Below are positions 48,147 to 58,722 of a DNA stretch of 64,000 nucleotides, one piece after another (position 1 is the first letter of the stretch; each line of letters opens with the position of its first letter). The notes beneath the pieces were generated by a model. The model made no database searches and was not told the origin of the DNA. It saw nothing but the letters and a program-made list of their open reading frames with translations. The stretch spans positions 3,136,001 to 3,200,000 of the forward strand of contig OX359202.1 of NCBI GenBank assembly GCA_947172415.1, in the 5' to 3' direction. The translations under genes and the position numbers were made by a program. Origin of the DNA: Chondrosia reniformis. Its lineage: Eukaryota; Porifera; Demospongiae; Chondrillida; Chondrillidae.

Positions 48147-49136
48147 TACTGGTTCAGATACACACTGTGGCTGCTACTATGCAGAAGATGCTATTGTAAA
48201 CATAATTGCTCCTTAGCCAGAGCACTTACTTTGTTGCTGCTGCTTGGAGGAGATATAGAATCAAATCCAGGTCCTTCAAAGGAATGGCTTAAGAAACAGG
48301 CCAAGAAACAAAAGTATGTGTTGCAAAGAGAAGAAATATTAGAGAAGCGAAGGCTTGATTATGCAGAGAGTCCTGAACCAAAATGACAGGGATCCAAAGA
48401 AAGCTATGAAATTAACATTGAGGCCAGGAAATCTGCTTTTAAAGTAAACTCCTCTGCTAATTCTGAAGCTAGAAAGGCTTCATCTAAAGCACATTACACT
48501 GTCACTCCAGAAGCAAAGAAAGCTGCAGCTAAAGCAAGACACTTTGCTGATCCAGAAGCGAGGAAATCTGCTTTTAATATAAACTACTCTACTAATTCTG
48601 AAGCTAGGAAGGCTTCATCTAAAGCACATTACGCTGTCAATCCAGAAGCAAAGAAAGCTGCAGCTAAAGCAAGACACCTTGCTGATCCAGAAGCGAGGAA
48701 ATCTGCTTTTAATGTAAACTACTCTACTAATTCTGAAGCTAGGAAGGCTTCGGCTAAAGCACATTACGCTGTCAATCCAGAAGCAAAGAAAGCTGCAGCT
48801 AAAGCAAGACACTTTGCTGATCCAGAAGCGAGGAAGTCTGCTTTTAAAGCCAACTACTTGGCTAACTCTGAAGTTAGGAAGGCTGCGGCTAAAGCACGTT
48901 ACACTGTCAATCCAGAAGCAAAGAAAGCTGCAGATAGAAAAAGGTACAAATGCAACTCAGGTGTGAGAAAAGCTGTCTCAAGAGCAAATTATGTTAAAAG
49001 ACGATGGATGAAAATAGCTGCATCAAAATCAATTTATGAACAGAAAAAGGAGCATGTGAATATTTATCGTAGAGATAAATATGCTTTGAATGAACCAAAA
49101 GCATATGCTAGGCAGCAGTATGTAGCAGATTTGTAG
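48147..49136 (+). pseudogene. Helitron N-terminal ORF: hydrophobic leader, 2A-like motif, 15-residue basic repeats
   Basis: After TAG 48144 the same frame reads a Cys- and Leu-rich leader ending ALTLLLLL, then GGDIESNPGP (48246-48275), then a lysine-rich linker. TGA at 48384 and a short out-of-frame patch follow. From about 48424 come three 135-bp repeats. Each encodes three 15-residue modules of the type NPEAKKAAAKARHFA, then a diverged tail to TAG at 49134. Such PEA(R/K)K repeats precede the Rep domain in some invertebrate Helitron proteins and are likely nucleic-acid binding. No ATG is found in frame before the 2A motif, so the native start is unknown. Confidence 0.65.
48246..48275 (+). 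other. 2A-like ribosome-skipping motif (GGDIESNPGP)
   Basis: Matches the 2A core D-(V/I)-E-x-N-P-G-P at every fixed residue and is preceded by a leucine run, as in known animal 2A-like sequences. 2A makes the ribosome skip the final Gly-Pro bond and release two proteins from one frame. Such motifs are documented in animal non-LTR retrotransposons and NLR-type proteins, where the upstream part can also act as a signal sequence. Activity of this copy is inference. Confidence 0.75.
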
Positions 49137-49160
49137 AAAAAGCTATTTTCAAAGCCTTCC

Positions 49161-49691
49161 TTGAGACTGGAATTAAGGAAAGACTTTAAGCAAAGTCATG
49201 AAAATATTGCAAGGAAATTGTCAAAAGGTGTCTTGACAAAAACTGTTTGCAGAATCACTGCACAAAGACTTCTTGACAGGGTAATCAAGAAGCACAGAGA
49301 GAGAGTGGGACAGTTGCTGAAGTGTGTTCGAGTGGAAAATTCTTTTGAACTGTCATTGAATTTGGGAGAAAGGTGGTACACTGCCTCGTCAGAGCCATTC
49401 TTTTATGATACCGCTTACATGCCAATGAAGCAAAACAATGCCATACCAGTGGATTAGTGTGGACGATGCTGCACTGCTGAGGAAGTGGGTGACAGAGACA
49501 AAAATACAATGCGTCCCAAAAAGTGGAAGTGCACAGAAGAGTGCAAACTGCCAACAGATGAAGAGATTAGTTCCATTGTTGCCGCAAAGGAACTTTTCAA
49601 AAAATTCATGCAAGAGCTTAGAAATGGACTTGAGTCCATCGACGATGGGATGTCAGCATGGACACTATACAGATCGGTGCTTTGTAGCTAA
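49161..49691 (+). pseudogene. Helitron ORF, segment between basic repeats and N domain
   Basis: The frame of the basic repeats continues past TAG 49134 and reads 99 codons to TAG 49455, then a stretch containing KKWKCTEECKLPTDEEISSI to TAG 49689. From there the coding frame shifts by one to join the next ORF. It is helix-rich and charged, with no domain I can name. It is placed here because frame and spacing fit a single original protein. Confidence 0.5.
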
Positions 49692-49764
49692 ATTTACCAG
49701 TCAACTGGATGAGCAAGAGTAGTTCCATGAGCTGCTAGGCCACCCATTTCCCTGTGCCATTGGA

Positions 49765-51372
49765 ATGTGCAGTAGTCTGCTTAGAACCCTCAGTGCTGCT
49801 TCCACTCACTACCCACGAATGCGAAGGTTCCTAGTCTTGCTATATTCTGCAAGAAACCACCATCGCCAAATTAATGCCATTGATGTGGCACTCGATTTAG
49901 TAGATTTTGATCTACTAATGGATGCTGCTGGCATCAGTCACTGTGTGGAACTATGTCAGAGTGAGTTTGAATCATCTCAAGAGAACTTGGCAGCAGGTCT
50001 TCCTAGTCTGGAACCCTTGCTTCAAGTAAAGCATGCCACTCTGATTACTAAACTAGAGAAGGAGGTTGGTGATGACCCAGAGTATGCATGTTGCTGTTGT
50101 GAGCATTTGCACCAACGAAAGAATGTCACAAGCATGAAGAAGAGTACCTTAAAGTTTGTGACAAAGGTCTGGCAGCAATTAAAGAAGTACATACTTGAGC
50201 AGAACAATGAAACTGGAATTGATTCTCTGTATGTGTGCCAATACTGCCGACCAATTCTGAATGACAACAAGGTACCTTCGCGCTGTATTCTGAATGGTTT
50301 GATAACTGAGCCTATGCCTGCAGAACTAGCTAAATTGGATGTTTTGAGTAGACAGCTGATTCAACGAGCGAAAGCATTTCAGACAATTGTAAGGTTAGAC
50401 ACATACACAGCCAAAGTGCCTATTTACAATTCACTAAAAGCTTGTAAGGGAACCATGTTCTTTCTTCCCCTACCTTTGAAAAAAACTTTGGAAACATTAG
50501 GAAATGTGAAGTCTGTCAACCAAGAGAGCAATTCACTCTCTCAGAAATCTGACCAAGATCCACATGTGCCATTGCCTGACCCTGAATTGTACATCATGGC
50601 CAATGGAATACCTTCAGAGAAGAAGGTCATTTGGCACAGCATAGTTGATGTGAGTGCAGTCAAGATTGCCATTCAAAAACTAAGAGAAATAAACTGGCTT
50701 TACAAAGAAGTTGCTGACACAAGCATTAATGAGGTTGCACAACAAGTCATTGAAACTGCAGACAGTGCAACCAGTACCATGTTAGTAAAGGCTAGTAAGG
50801 AAGATGTGTCCAGCTTTCAGTCATACACCATTCGTAGTTGGAATGTGAAGCAGTCTACAGTTTCTGATATTGAACAGTACAAACTGCTTAGTGTAAAGGA
50901 GGATGCATTTGACAATCGCCAAAAATTCCTGGATGTTATGTGCTTTCCTCATCTGTTCCCAAGTGGTAGGTTTGGTGAGTTTCACCAACGTAAATTAAAA
51001 ATCTCCTTCAGTGAGTATGCCAAATCTCGGCTACTAAACAAGGACTCTCGTTTTCGAAAAGATCCCCAGTATGTATTCTTTCTCATTTGTCAGAAAGAAT
51101 TACGGGAGCTCTCTGCAGGGGTTTACAAATTGATGAAAAGGACAGTACACCAAAGAATGTCTGTGCAGTTGTTCCTAGACAAGGTATCACATGCTGATGA
51201 ATCGGTGGAAGCAAACGTGTCCACAATATTACAATCCACTAAGCAGTACTGGTTCTTGAGGTCCAGTGAACTGCATTGCATGCTTCGTGAATGGGGTACT
51301 CCTACCCTGTTTCTCACATTCAGTTGTGCTGAATATGAGTCTCCAGAGATTGGAAGTTACCTAAAAAATTAA
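49765..51372 (+). pseudogene. Helitron transposase, N-terminal domains (DUF6570-like and Helitron-like N)
   Basis: 535 open codons. A Cys/His cluster CCCCEHLHQ (109-117) and CQYCRPIL (158-165) suggest metal binding. Around 155-250 the pattern resembles the DUF6570 domain often found in these proteins (LDVLSRQLIQRAKAFQ). From about residue 390, MCFPHLFPSGRFGEF and YVFFLICQKELREL are typical of the Helitron-like N domain that precedes Rep. It closes with LREWGTPTLFLTFSCAEY. The frame ends at TAA 51370, inside the domain, and the next part is in another frame. The first ATG is probably internal to the original protein. Confidence 0.75.
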
Positions 51373-51427
51373 TCAGGTATCTGACAGCTATCCAGTTTGG
51401 AAACTGTGCTGTGAAGATCCCATATCA

Positions 51428-51760
51428 TTGTCTAGGAAGTTTTTTCAAAAGTTCCATGCCTTGTTCAATACTGTGATTCTAAAAGGACAGGTTCTTGGCA
51501 AGGTAGAGCACTATTTCTTCAAAAAGGAATATCAGACACGGGGTGCACCTCATTATCATGTCGTCCTCGGTTTACAAAATGCACCAGTGATTGGCAAGGA
51601 TCAGCCAAAGCGAGTGCTAGATTGGATTCAGAAGAGAATCACTTGTCAAATCCCTGAAGAAAGGACAAATCCAGAGTTGCACAGGTTGCTCACTAGGTAC
51701 CAGATGCACAATGCAGCAACTACTGCAAGCGAAAGGCAAGGTACAATGGAGCATTTGTGA
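51428..51760 (+). pseudogene. Helitron Rep domain, HUH motif
   Basis: 110 codons with EYQTRGAPHYHVVLGL. The two histidines H42 and H44 (51551-51559) form the HUH metal site of rolling-circle nucleases. The preceding KFHALFNTVILKGQVLGKVEHYF fits the Rep fold. Coding homology continues after a frameshift near 51750. The frame ends at TGA 51758. Confidence 0.85.
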
Positions 51761-51960
51761 CTAGATGCAAGTTTGGATTTCCATGGGAAGTCAGTGACAC
51801 TGGCTCCTTGAACAGTGTGGAAGATTGCCTCAAATCAAGAAAAAAGATATACCACCTTCCACAGGCAGAACGGGAGACGAAAGTGAATGATTACAATCCT
51901 CTGTTGCTTTTGCTGTGGAAACAAACATGGATGTACAGTTTATTGCCGAGTCATCACTAG
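51757..51960 (+). pseudogene. Helitron Rep, bridge between HUH and Y2 motifs
   Basis: Contains TRCKFGFPWEVSD, matching the conserved C(R/K)FGFP segment between the HUH motif and the catalytic tyrosines, and KVNDYNPLLLLLWK. It is offset by one base from the previous and following pieces, so at least two indels surround it. Confidence 0.7.
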
Positions 51961-52562
51961 CCCTTGCTCACTATGTGACAGGATATGTCACAAAGGCAGA
52001 AAGAAGTAACATGCAGGATCTGTGGCAGGAAATTGGCTCCAACAAAAGTGTGTACAGTCGACTTTGGAGCTTTGGTATCAGAAGCTTGCGTTCTCGAGAG
52101 TGTGGACTCTATGAAGCAAGCGATCTGTTGATTGGCGATCACTTGTGTGAAAAGCCTGACACAGTTCAGTCGATTGACACCACCTTTCCACACAAAAAGA
52201 AACGCAGACTGAAGGATCACAGTAAGCTGCAAGAGCTTGGAAAGAAAGATCCAAATTCAACTGAAATCTTTGAAGACAGTGTCATTGACACATATTACCC
52301 ACAAAGGCCAGAAAAATGGAGGAGGTTTGCCTTTATGATTTTGTTAAATACTATGCGAAGTGTAAAGATGACAAATCAGGGCAGCGCAAGTATCACAGGC
52401 TTACCAAGCCCTGTCTTCCAAATCACAGGCTCTTTGATCCTAACAAAGAGGATCAGAAGGGAGAGTACTTTTACTCCATGCTACTGTTGTTTGTGCCTTT
52501 CAGAAGTGAAGGTAATCTACTTGCAGAGAATGAATCTGCTGAAAAGGCCTTTGCTCATTTAG
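51915..52562 (+). pseudogene. Helitron Rep, two-tyrosine motif, and linker
   Basis: ALAHYVTGYVTKAE carries two tyrosines, Y20 (51972-51974) and Y24, spaced as in the catalytic Y2 motif of Helitron Rep. These tyrosines attack DNA during rolling-circle transposition. Downstream to about 52330 the residues (SRLWSFGIRSLRSRECGLYEASDLLIG) match the expected Rep-helicase linker. Past that the coding frame shifts, and the last part of this open frame is not genuine. Confidence 0.8.
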
Positions 52563-54622
52563 TAGAGGCCAACCCTGACATGTACAGCCACCATGACAGA
52601 TTGCAACAAATGCTGAAAGCAAATGCTAAAGTGAAGGAGAATAATGAAGCTAGACAAGAAGAGGCAACTTTCTCTGTTGACAAAGAGGACATGGACAAAG
52701 GACCCCAAATTGTTGGGGAAGCAACAGCAGCTATGAATGATGTGCAGGAGCTGCAAGTAAATTGTACTGATGAAATCAGCCTTGAAGAGCGGATTGACAA
52801 ATTGAATGCAGACCAGTCACGTGTCTTTAAACGCATATCTGAACACCTTCTACACCAACAAAAACATGAGTCTGGAGTGTATAAATGCTCACAATTGCAA
52901 CCACTGCAAATGTTTGTTAACGGAGTTGGAGGGACTGGAAAATCTTTCCTTATTGAAGCCATCAGAGCTCAGGTGGCTACAATATGGAAAGACAAGTACG
53001 AGACACTTCTCTGTGCAGTGGCTGCACCAACAGGGCTTGCAGCCTTTAATGTTGGTGGCGTTACTGTGTATCGTTTGTTTCAGTTACCCATTGAGCATGA
53101 GGGAAAAGAAACTGCCTATTGGGGACTGCCACGAGACTCATTGAAGATCATGAGAACGACACTTTGAGATGTGAAACTTTTCATAATTGATGAAATGTCT
53201 ATGCTATCTAGTCTCAACCTGGCCTATCTTCATTTGCACCTGGAAAAAGTGTTTGGGACTGACAATTGGTTTGGGTCGATCAATATTCTCTTTGTGGGTG
53301 ATCTTCTGCAGCTGCCCCCAGTCAATGGTGCACCTGTGTTTGACAAACTGAACAACAAAGCAGTTTTATCAAAGCTAGGTTGCATGACTTCAGTAAACAT
53401 CTGGAAGAAAACTGTAGAATATGATGAGCTGACAATCAACGAGCGTCAGAGAAAGGACACACAATTCTGTGGAATTCTGGATGAAATCCGACGTGGTTGT
53501 GTGTCTGAAGAATGTGTTAAAACTCTGGAAGAGAGAGTTATCCATAGTCCAATAGCTGATAAATTTGAGGAACTGATGCACTCTGGGAAGTCGCCTGTAT
53601 GCCTATTTCCTACACGAAAGGCATGCAAAGAGTTCAACAATGAAATGCTCAGCAAGTTAGAGTGCAAGACTGTTGAAATTTGCTGCACTGATGAAGTAGA
53701 TGAAACTAAAGGCATGCACAAATGGAGCAAAAAAGAAGCAGAAGAGCTGAAGAGACTAAACAAAGACTGCAACCTAACTGCTGGTTTAGAGGCTGTGCTT
53801 CATATTGCTGTTGGGGCAAGAGTCATGTTGCGTAGGAATACTAATACAAGCTTGGGGTTGGTTAATGGCGCACTTGGCACAGTTGTGGCCATTGGTGCAC
53901 ACAAAGTGACAGTGAAGTTTGACCACATGAGCACAGAGTATGAAGTAGAAAAAGTCAAGAGCAGATTTCTTGTAATGAGAAGAGTCTATGTTTACAGGGA
54001 ACAGTTTCCACTGATATTGGCTTATGCTGTAACAATCCACAAGTGTAAAGGTCTTTCTCTTGACTGTGCCATGATGGATCTTTCTGACCAGGTCTTCCGT
54101 TCAGGTATGGCCTATGTTGCACTGTCACGAGTAAGATCACTTGATGGGGTGCACCTGGTTGCCTTTGATAGAAAGTCAATTATCGTTAGCTCAAAGTGTC
54201 TGCTGGAAATTAACAGGTTACGACAATTGCATAGACCAGACTTGATGGTCTATGCTTTGCCACCTGAACAAAGTAGCATTAGAAAGAGAAAGCTCAGTGG
54301 TACTTGCACAATCCCACCTGACCCTAAAAAGCAAAAGAAGAGTCTGAAAGGTACAACTGCAAGCTCCAAAAATGCTCGAAAGAGACCACTTTGTCAGATA
54401 AAGCAAATTAAAAGGCAACTTGCAGAGAAGCCATGTATGGAAACTGACAGCAACAACAGAGGTTGGAGTCAATTGGAACGATGCTCATTTAGGTTCCATC
54501 CAGTTGATTCGAAGTGGCAAAATAAAGCATGCAGTAGGGTAGGTGTCCAGTACCAACGACCTTGTCGATTTGGGCATGGCACACCAGGCTGCCCTCTGAA
54601 ACGGCCAACTTCCAGACAGTGA
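52316..54622 (+). pseudogene. Helitron PIF1-type helicase with one in-frame TGA
   Basis: One frame from 52316 to 54622, broken only at TGA 53165-53167. That codon probably comes from CGA by CpG decay, since the protein resumes at once. Walker A is NGVGGTGKS (52922-52945 for GVGGTGKS). After the stop come Walker B LFIIDEMSML, then FVGDLLQLPPVNG, VTIHKCKGLSLD and MAYVALSRVRSLDGVHLV. All are signature motifs of PIF1/RecD-like superfamily 1 helicases, which unwind DNA during Helitron replication. The C-terminal tail is lysine-rich and ends with a Cys/His patch (CRFGHGTPGC). Confidence 0.9.
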
Positions 54623-55032
54623 GATGGATGCTTCCAGATGGCAATTGTCTTTTCCGTTCATTCTCAATGATCATCACAGGGTCACAAGAAGGCCATCTTG
54701 CAGTTAGAAATGCAATCATCAAACATATGCAAAAGATTGCAACCCTTTTGCTAGGAGCACATGTAACTCAGAACAGTATTGCTGAGTACATACAGGACAC
54801 ACACATGGACAGGGATGGAGCATGGGGTACAGATGTAGAAATCCTCACTTTGGCTCATTTACTGCAGACTAACATTTATGTGTTTGACACCAGTTCTGAT
54901 AGCTGGCTACTATATAGTCCTTACCACTTGGACCATACTTTGCCAGTTGACAGCAGTGCAAAGTCAATGTACACTGTGCATTTTCCACAGCATTTTGAGG
55001 TAGTCTCATCTGTGGTGAAGGCAGCGACTTGA
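54562..55032 (+). CDS. OTU-family cysteine protease domain of the Helitron
   Basis: 156 codons in the frame after the helicase. The catalytic cysteine box is WMLPDGNCLFRSFS, with D26 and C29. WGTDVEILTLAHLLQTNIYV is the second conserved OTU segment, and QHFEVV near the end supplies the expected histidine (H144). OTU enzymes cleave ubiquitin-type linkages, and OTU domains occur in some animal Helitrons and Helentrons with unknown purpose. The start is uncertain, because the helicase and OTU overlap in different frames. Either an indel split a fusion or the two were separate products. Confidence 0.8.
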   Translation: MSIWAWHTRLPSETANFQTVRWMLPDGNCLFRSFSMIITGSQEGHLAVRNAIIKHMQKIATLLLGAHVTQNSIAEYIQDTHMDRDGAWGTDVEILTLAHLLQTNIYVFDTSSDSWLLYSPYHLDHTLPVDSSAKSMYTVHFPQHFEVVSSVVKAAT

Positions 55033-55759
55033 GACACACACAGGGTTAATGTATCGTGCATGTTTACAGGGCTGTGGCTGAGGTGGTTAACTCTGTGGCT
55101 GGAGTTGTAAATGGGTGGCTGAAGTATAGTGTACACAGTGACGTTGGTGCATTGCTTTCTCCTTTGCTGGGATAAAGAGATGGTAAATTTGCCTATATAC
55201 AGTGAATGCTCTGCCTACTTGAGCCTTTGATCTATTATTGCTTATAATATTAATTTTATACATTTTCTACAATAAAGTTTACATGCATTTTACACAATTT
55301 GCAAGTTCTCAAGTGCCCATAGACTCCAATTGAAAGGGTAAGGACTCATTATATTTTCTATTATAATTGCCATTATCATATGTTGGTTCACAACCAAATG
55401 TTGATAGACACTTTTCACTCTTTTCCTTGCAGAATTCTCCTACTATAAATGAAGTTTCGTGAAATGAAGAAAAATTCCTTTAATTAAGAGTCAAACATTT
55501 GACGCCAAGTACATCTTATAATTACACCATGAACATGGTACACCTTTCACTATCCTTTACTAACTGCATTGACTATATACAGATGACATTCAACTGCACT
55601 TAAATTACTTTTGTTTTGTTAATCTGAATCATTTGGAAGCCACAAAGTTTATTATATTTAAATATTTAGATGTAAATTAATGAAGAATTAATTATAGGGT
55701 ATACCTGGAGGTTAACCCTAAATTATATATCAGCTTGTGCTCCATAAAAAGTACAGAAA
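55033..55759. other. Helitron 3' region and AT-rich DNA; polyadenylation signal at 55271-55276
   Basis: TGTGGCTG-rich words at 55070-55125 recall the 5' minisatellite. AATAAA at 55271 could end the Helitron transcript. Beyond about 55290 I see only AT-rich sequence with no ORF, and I could not find a Helitron-type terminal hairpin followed by CTRR. Confidence 0.5.
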
Positions 55760-56560
55760 CTAGAGAACAATAAAAATGTTCTACAAAAATAGTGAAGATG
55801 TAGGGATGGCACAAAAAGTATAGGAACAAGAAAGGGATGTTACACAGTGAAGCATTAGCTGTGCATATGAATCATACAACCAAGGGTGTTGCAACATATC
55901 CCTACATCTGGCAACATTGGCATAGGAACTGGGGCAGATGAAGCTGCGTCCCCCTAACATGTATTCTCCTCACAATTACCGTGATGCAGTGAAATTAGTG
56001 TAAAGGCTGCAAATACGTATAGAACCTACCAGTCTTTTATCAGCTGAAGAAGGTCTGCACAAAGTATTATGTGTAATAATGTTTCCTCTATGTCCCACTT
56101 CCCTGTATAAATAAAATTTAAATGGCTCAAATGAATAAAACATTTGTTTGCATATAGAATGACACATTTTAAGGCTTCCTGTATGGTGGCATATACCAAT
56201 GTATATATACGTCCTGAAATAATCTTAATTGTTCTGACATGCTATATACGAATGATGTATAACTGAAAGCTGGACACATCTTCCCGACCATAGCCTTCAC
56301 CAACAGAATGACAAAGGCTTCCTGTATGATGGCATATATCAATGCACATGGGAAGAATAAGGTAGACACCATGCATTTTCTAGTGGAAAGCACACCATGC
56401 AAAATGTTGCCAGTTGTAGGGATATGTTGCAACACCCTTGGTTGTATGATTCATATGCACAGCTAATGCTTCACTGTGTAACATCCGTTTCTTGTTTCTA
56501 TACTTTTTGTGCCATCCCTACATCTTCACTATTTTTGTAGAAAATTTTTATTGTTCTCTA
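55760..56560. mobile_element. Large palindromic foldback relative with 495-bp loop
   Basis: Arms at about 55760-55913 and 56409-56560 are inverted copies and share the foldback palindrome sequence (AGAACAATAAAAAT, GGATGGCACAAAAAG). The loop is unique AT-rich DNA. It holds two direct copies of AAGGCTTCCTGTATG(G/A)TGGC (56172 and 56309) about 137 bp apart and some short open frames of no clear meaning. The right edge abuts satellite that continues the array left at 43022. Confidence 0.75.
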
Positions 56561-57695
56561 TATTTACGAGTTGTAGGTACTAGTTTTATGTAGTGGTTGT
56601 TTGTAACAGTTGTATGTACTAGTTGTATGTATATACTAGTTGTGTGTACTAGCTATGTACTGTTGTATGTACTAGCTGTATGTACTAGTTGTATGTCCTA
56701 GTTGTGTGAAAAAGTTTTATTTACTAGTTGCATATACGCTAATTGTATTTACCAATTGTGTGTAATAATAGTATGTTCTAGTTGTATGTACTATTTAGAT
56801 GTACTAGTTATATGTTTGTGTACTGGGCATATGTACTAGTTGTACGTAGAAATTATATGTACTAATTGTTTGACTAACTGTATATATGTACTAGTTCTTT
56901 GATCTATTTGTATGAACTAGGTATATGTGTATGTACTAGTTATATGTACTAGCTGTATGTACTAGTTGTAAGTTCTAGAACTAGTTATAGTAGGTATTGG
57001 TAGGGACTAGTTGTTTTTACTAGATACTAGATTTATGTACTAGTTGAATGCACTAGTTTTAAGAACTAGTTGTATGTACTAGGACTAGTTATATTTACTA
57101 GTTGTAGGTACTAGTTGTATGAAATAGTTATGTAGAAGTTGTGTGTACTAGTTGTATGTATATATTAGTTGTATGTATATATTAGTTGTATGTACTAGCT
57201 ATGTACTAGTTGTATGTACTAGCTGTATGTACTAGTTTATATTTAAATGAGATTGTTGTAACTACTAGTTGTGTGAACCGGGTTTATGCACTATTTATAT
57301 ATACTAGTTATATGTTAGAGAACTAGTTATATGCAGTAAGTCTACATAGTAGCCATATATACTAGTTGTAGGTTCTTGTCCTTCTTATACTATGTACTAG
57401 TTATTTGTGCTAGATACTAGTTTTATGTACTAGTTGTATGTACTAGTTTTATGAACCAGTTGTATGTACCAATTGTATGTATATACTGGTTGAATGTATT
57501 ATTTAGATGTACTAGTTGTATGTACTAGTTGTGTGTAAAAGTTGTAAGTACTGGTTGTATATACACTAATTGTATTTACCACTAGTGTGTTCTAGTTGTA
57601 TTTTCTAGTTGTATGTACTACTTAGATGTACTAGTTATATGTTCTAGTTATGAGTACTAGTTATATGTACTAATTATATGACCTAGTTATATGTT
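56561..57695 (+). repeat. 13-bp satellite array, block 11
   Basis: Resumes exactly where 43022 stopped, judged by sister copies at 22881 and 35193. It includes TAAAAGTTGTAAGT at 57536-57549, the empty-site counterpart of the LINE at 36201. No gene is seen. Confidence 0.9.
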
Positions 57696-57932
57696 CTGGA
57701 AAGCAGTGGTGGTTAGGTGTATGGAGGTCCTCCTTCCTATTATGACGGTCAACTTTGGCCCAACATTCACCGGTCTGCCACTGCTGGAGGGAGGCAAAGC
57801 CAAAACTTCTGGCTAAAAACACAAAGAAGGGAAAACATAACTGACTAAGGGTGGCCAAAGCCTGATACTCCCTGCATTAGTAAACTAAGGCAAGATATAA
57901 CAAGGTTCTCCATTAAGGCTTCTGTTTCTAAG
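57696..57932 (+). mobile_element. LINE-tail fragment, copy 3
   Basis: Only the last 237 bp of the R2-type LINE 3' end, with the stem-loop. The left satellite matches 38235-38350 and the right satellite matches that after 24999 and 39373. Compared with copy 2, a block of about 780 bp (satellite, unique 5' part and some LINE) is deleted. Confidence 0.8.
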
Positions 57933-58722
57933 GCTAGTTATTTGCACTAGTTGAATGTACTAGATGTACTAGGTTTTAGGTAGGTACTAGTTGTATTTAC
58001 TAGTTGTATATTCAAGTTGTATGTAATAGTTGCATGTACTCACCACTAGTTGTAGGTACTAGTTGTATGTACTATTTAAATGTACTAGGTATATGTGTAT
58101 GTACTAGAAATTAGTAATATGTACTAGTTGTATGAATACAAGTTGTATGTACTAGTTGTAAGTTGTACTACTAGTTATACTAGCTACTAGGAAGATACTG
58201 GTTGTAAGTACTAGTTGTTTGTACTAGTTGAATTTTATAGTTGCATGACTTAGTTGCATGTACTCAATACTAGTTGTATGTACTAGTTGTATGTACTAGC
58301 TATATGTACTAGCTGTATGTACTAGTTGTTTGTACTATTTAAATGTACTAGGTATATGTGTATTAACTAGATATTTGTAGTATATACTAGTTGTATGAAT
58401 ACAAGTTGTATGTATTAGTTGTAGTTTCTAGTGCTAGTTATACAAGCTACTAGGAAAATACTGGTTGTAAGTACTAGTTGTTTGTACTCGTTTTATGTAC
58501 TAGTTGTATGTACTAGTTGTATACACTAGAAAGTAGTTGTACTGTACTAGTTGTATGTATTAGTTGTAGGGGCTATAACTAGTTATACTAGGTCCTAGGT
58601 AGGTACTAGTTGTAGATACTAGTTGTATGTTCTACTTGTATGTACTAGTTGTGTGTACGTGTTGTATGGACTAGTTGTATGTACTAGTCATATGTACTAG
58701 TTGTATGTACCAGTTGTATATA
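57933..58722 (+). repeat. 13-bp satellite array, block 12
   Basis: Satellite parallel to 25000-25916 and 39374-39831. No gene is seen. Confidence 0.9.

Larger units (their letters stand above)
47549..55290 (+). mobile_element. Helitron with OTU domain, degenerate (ends approximate)
   Basis: A rolling-circle transposon by its coding content: N-terminal basic repeats, Helitron-like N domain, HUH plus two-tyrosine Rep, PIF1-type helicase and OTU cysteine protease, all on the plus strand. Stops at 48384, 49134, 49455, 49689, 51370 and 53165, plus frame changes near 48400, 49650, 51390, 51750, 51930, 52330 and 54600, show it is inactive. I could not identify the 5' TC or the 3' hairpin and CTRR end, so the borders are estimates from the SINE junction and a polyadenylation signal. 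Confidence 0.85.
43023..56560. mobile_element. 13.5-kb composite insertion bounded by foldback sequences
   Basis: In two sister satellite copies (22871-22900 and 35181-35215) the sequence runs GACTAGTTA-TATTTACTAG without a break. Here the left half ends at 43022 and the right half begins at 56561. Everything between is therefore one net insertion. Its left edge is the terminal repeat of the foldback family and its right edge is the outer end of a palindrome of the same family. A TA may be duplicated at the ends. The cargo is SINEs, a Helitron and unassigned DNA. Large segments carried between foldback ends are known from Drosophila FB elements. Whether this block moved as a unit is inference. 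Confidence 0.6.

Noticed and set aside
49196-49639. Minus-strand ORFs opposite the Helitron N-terminal region (also 51957-52260, 52555-52962 and 53390-54722)
   Set aside because: They are shadows of the plus-strand coding frame, which carries recognisable Helitron motifs.
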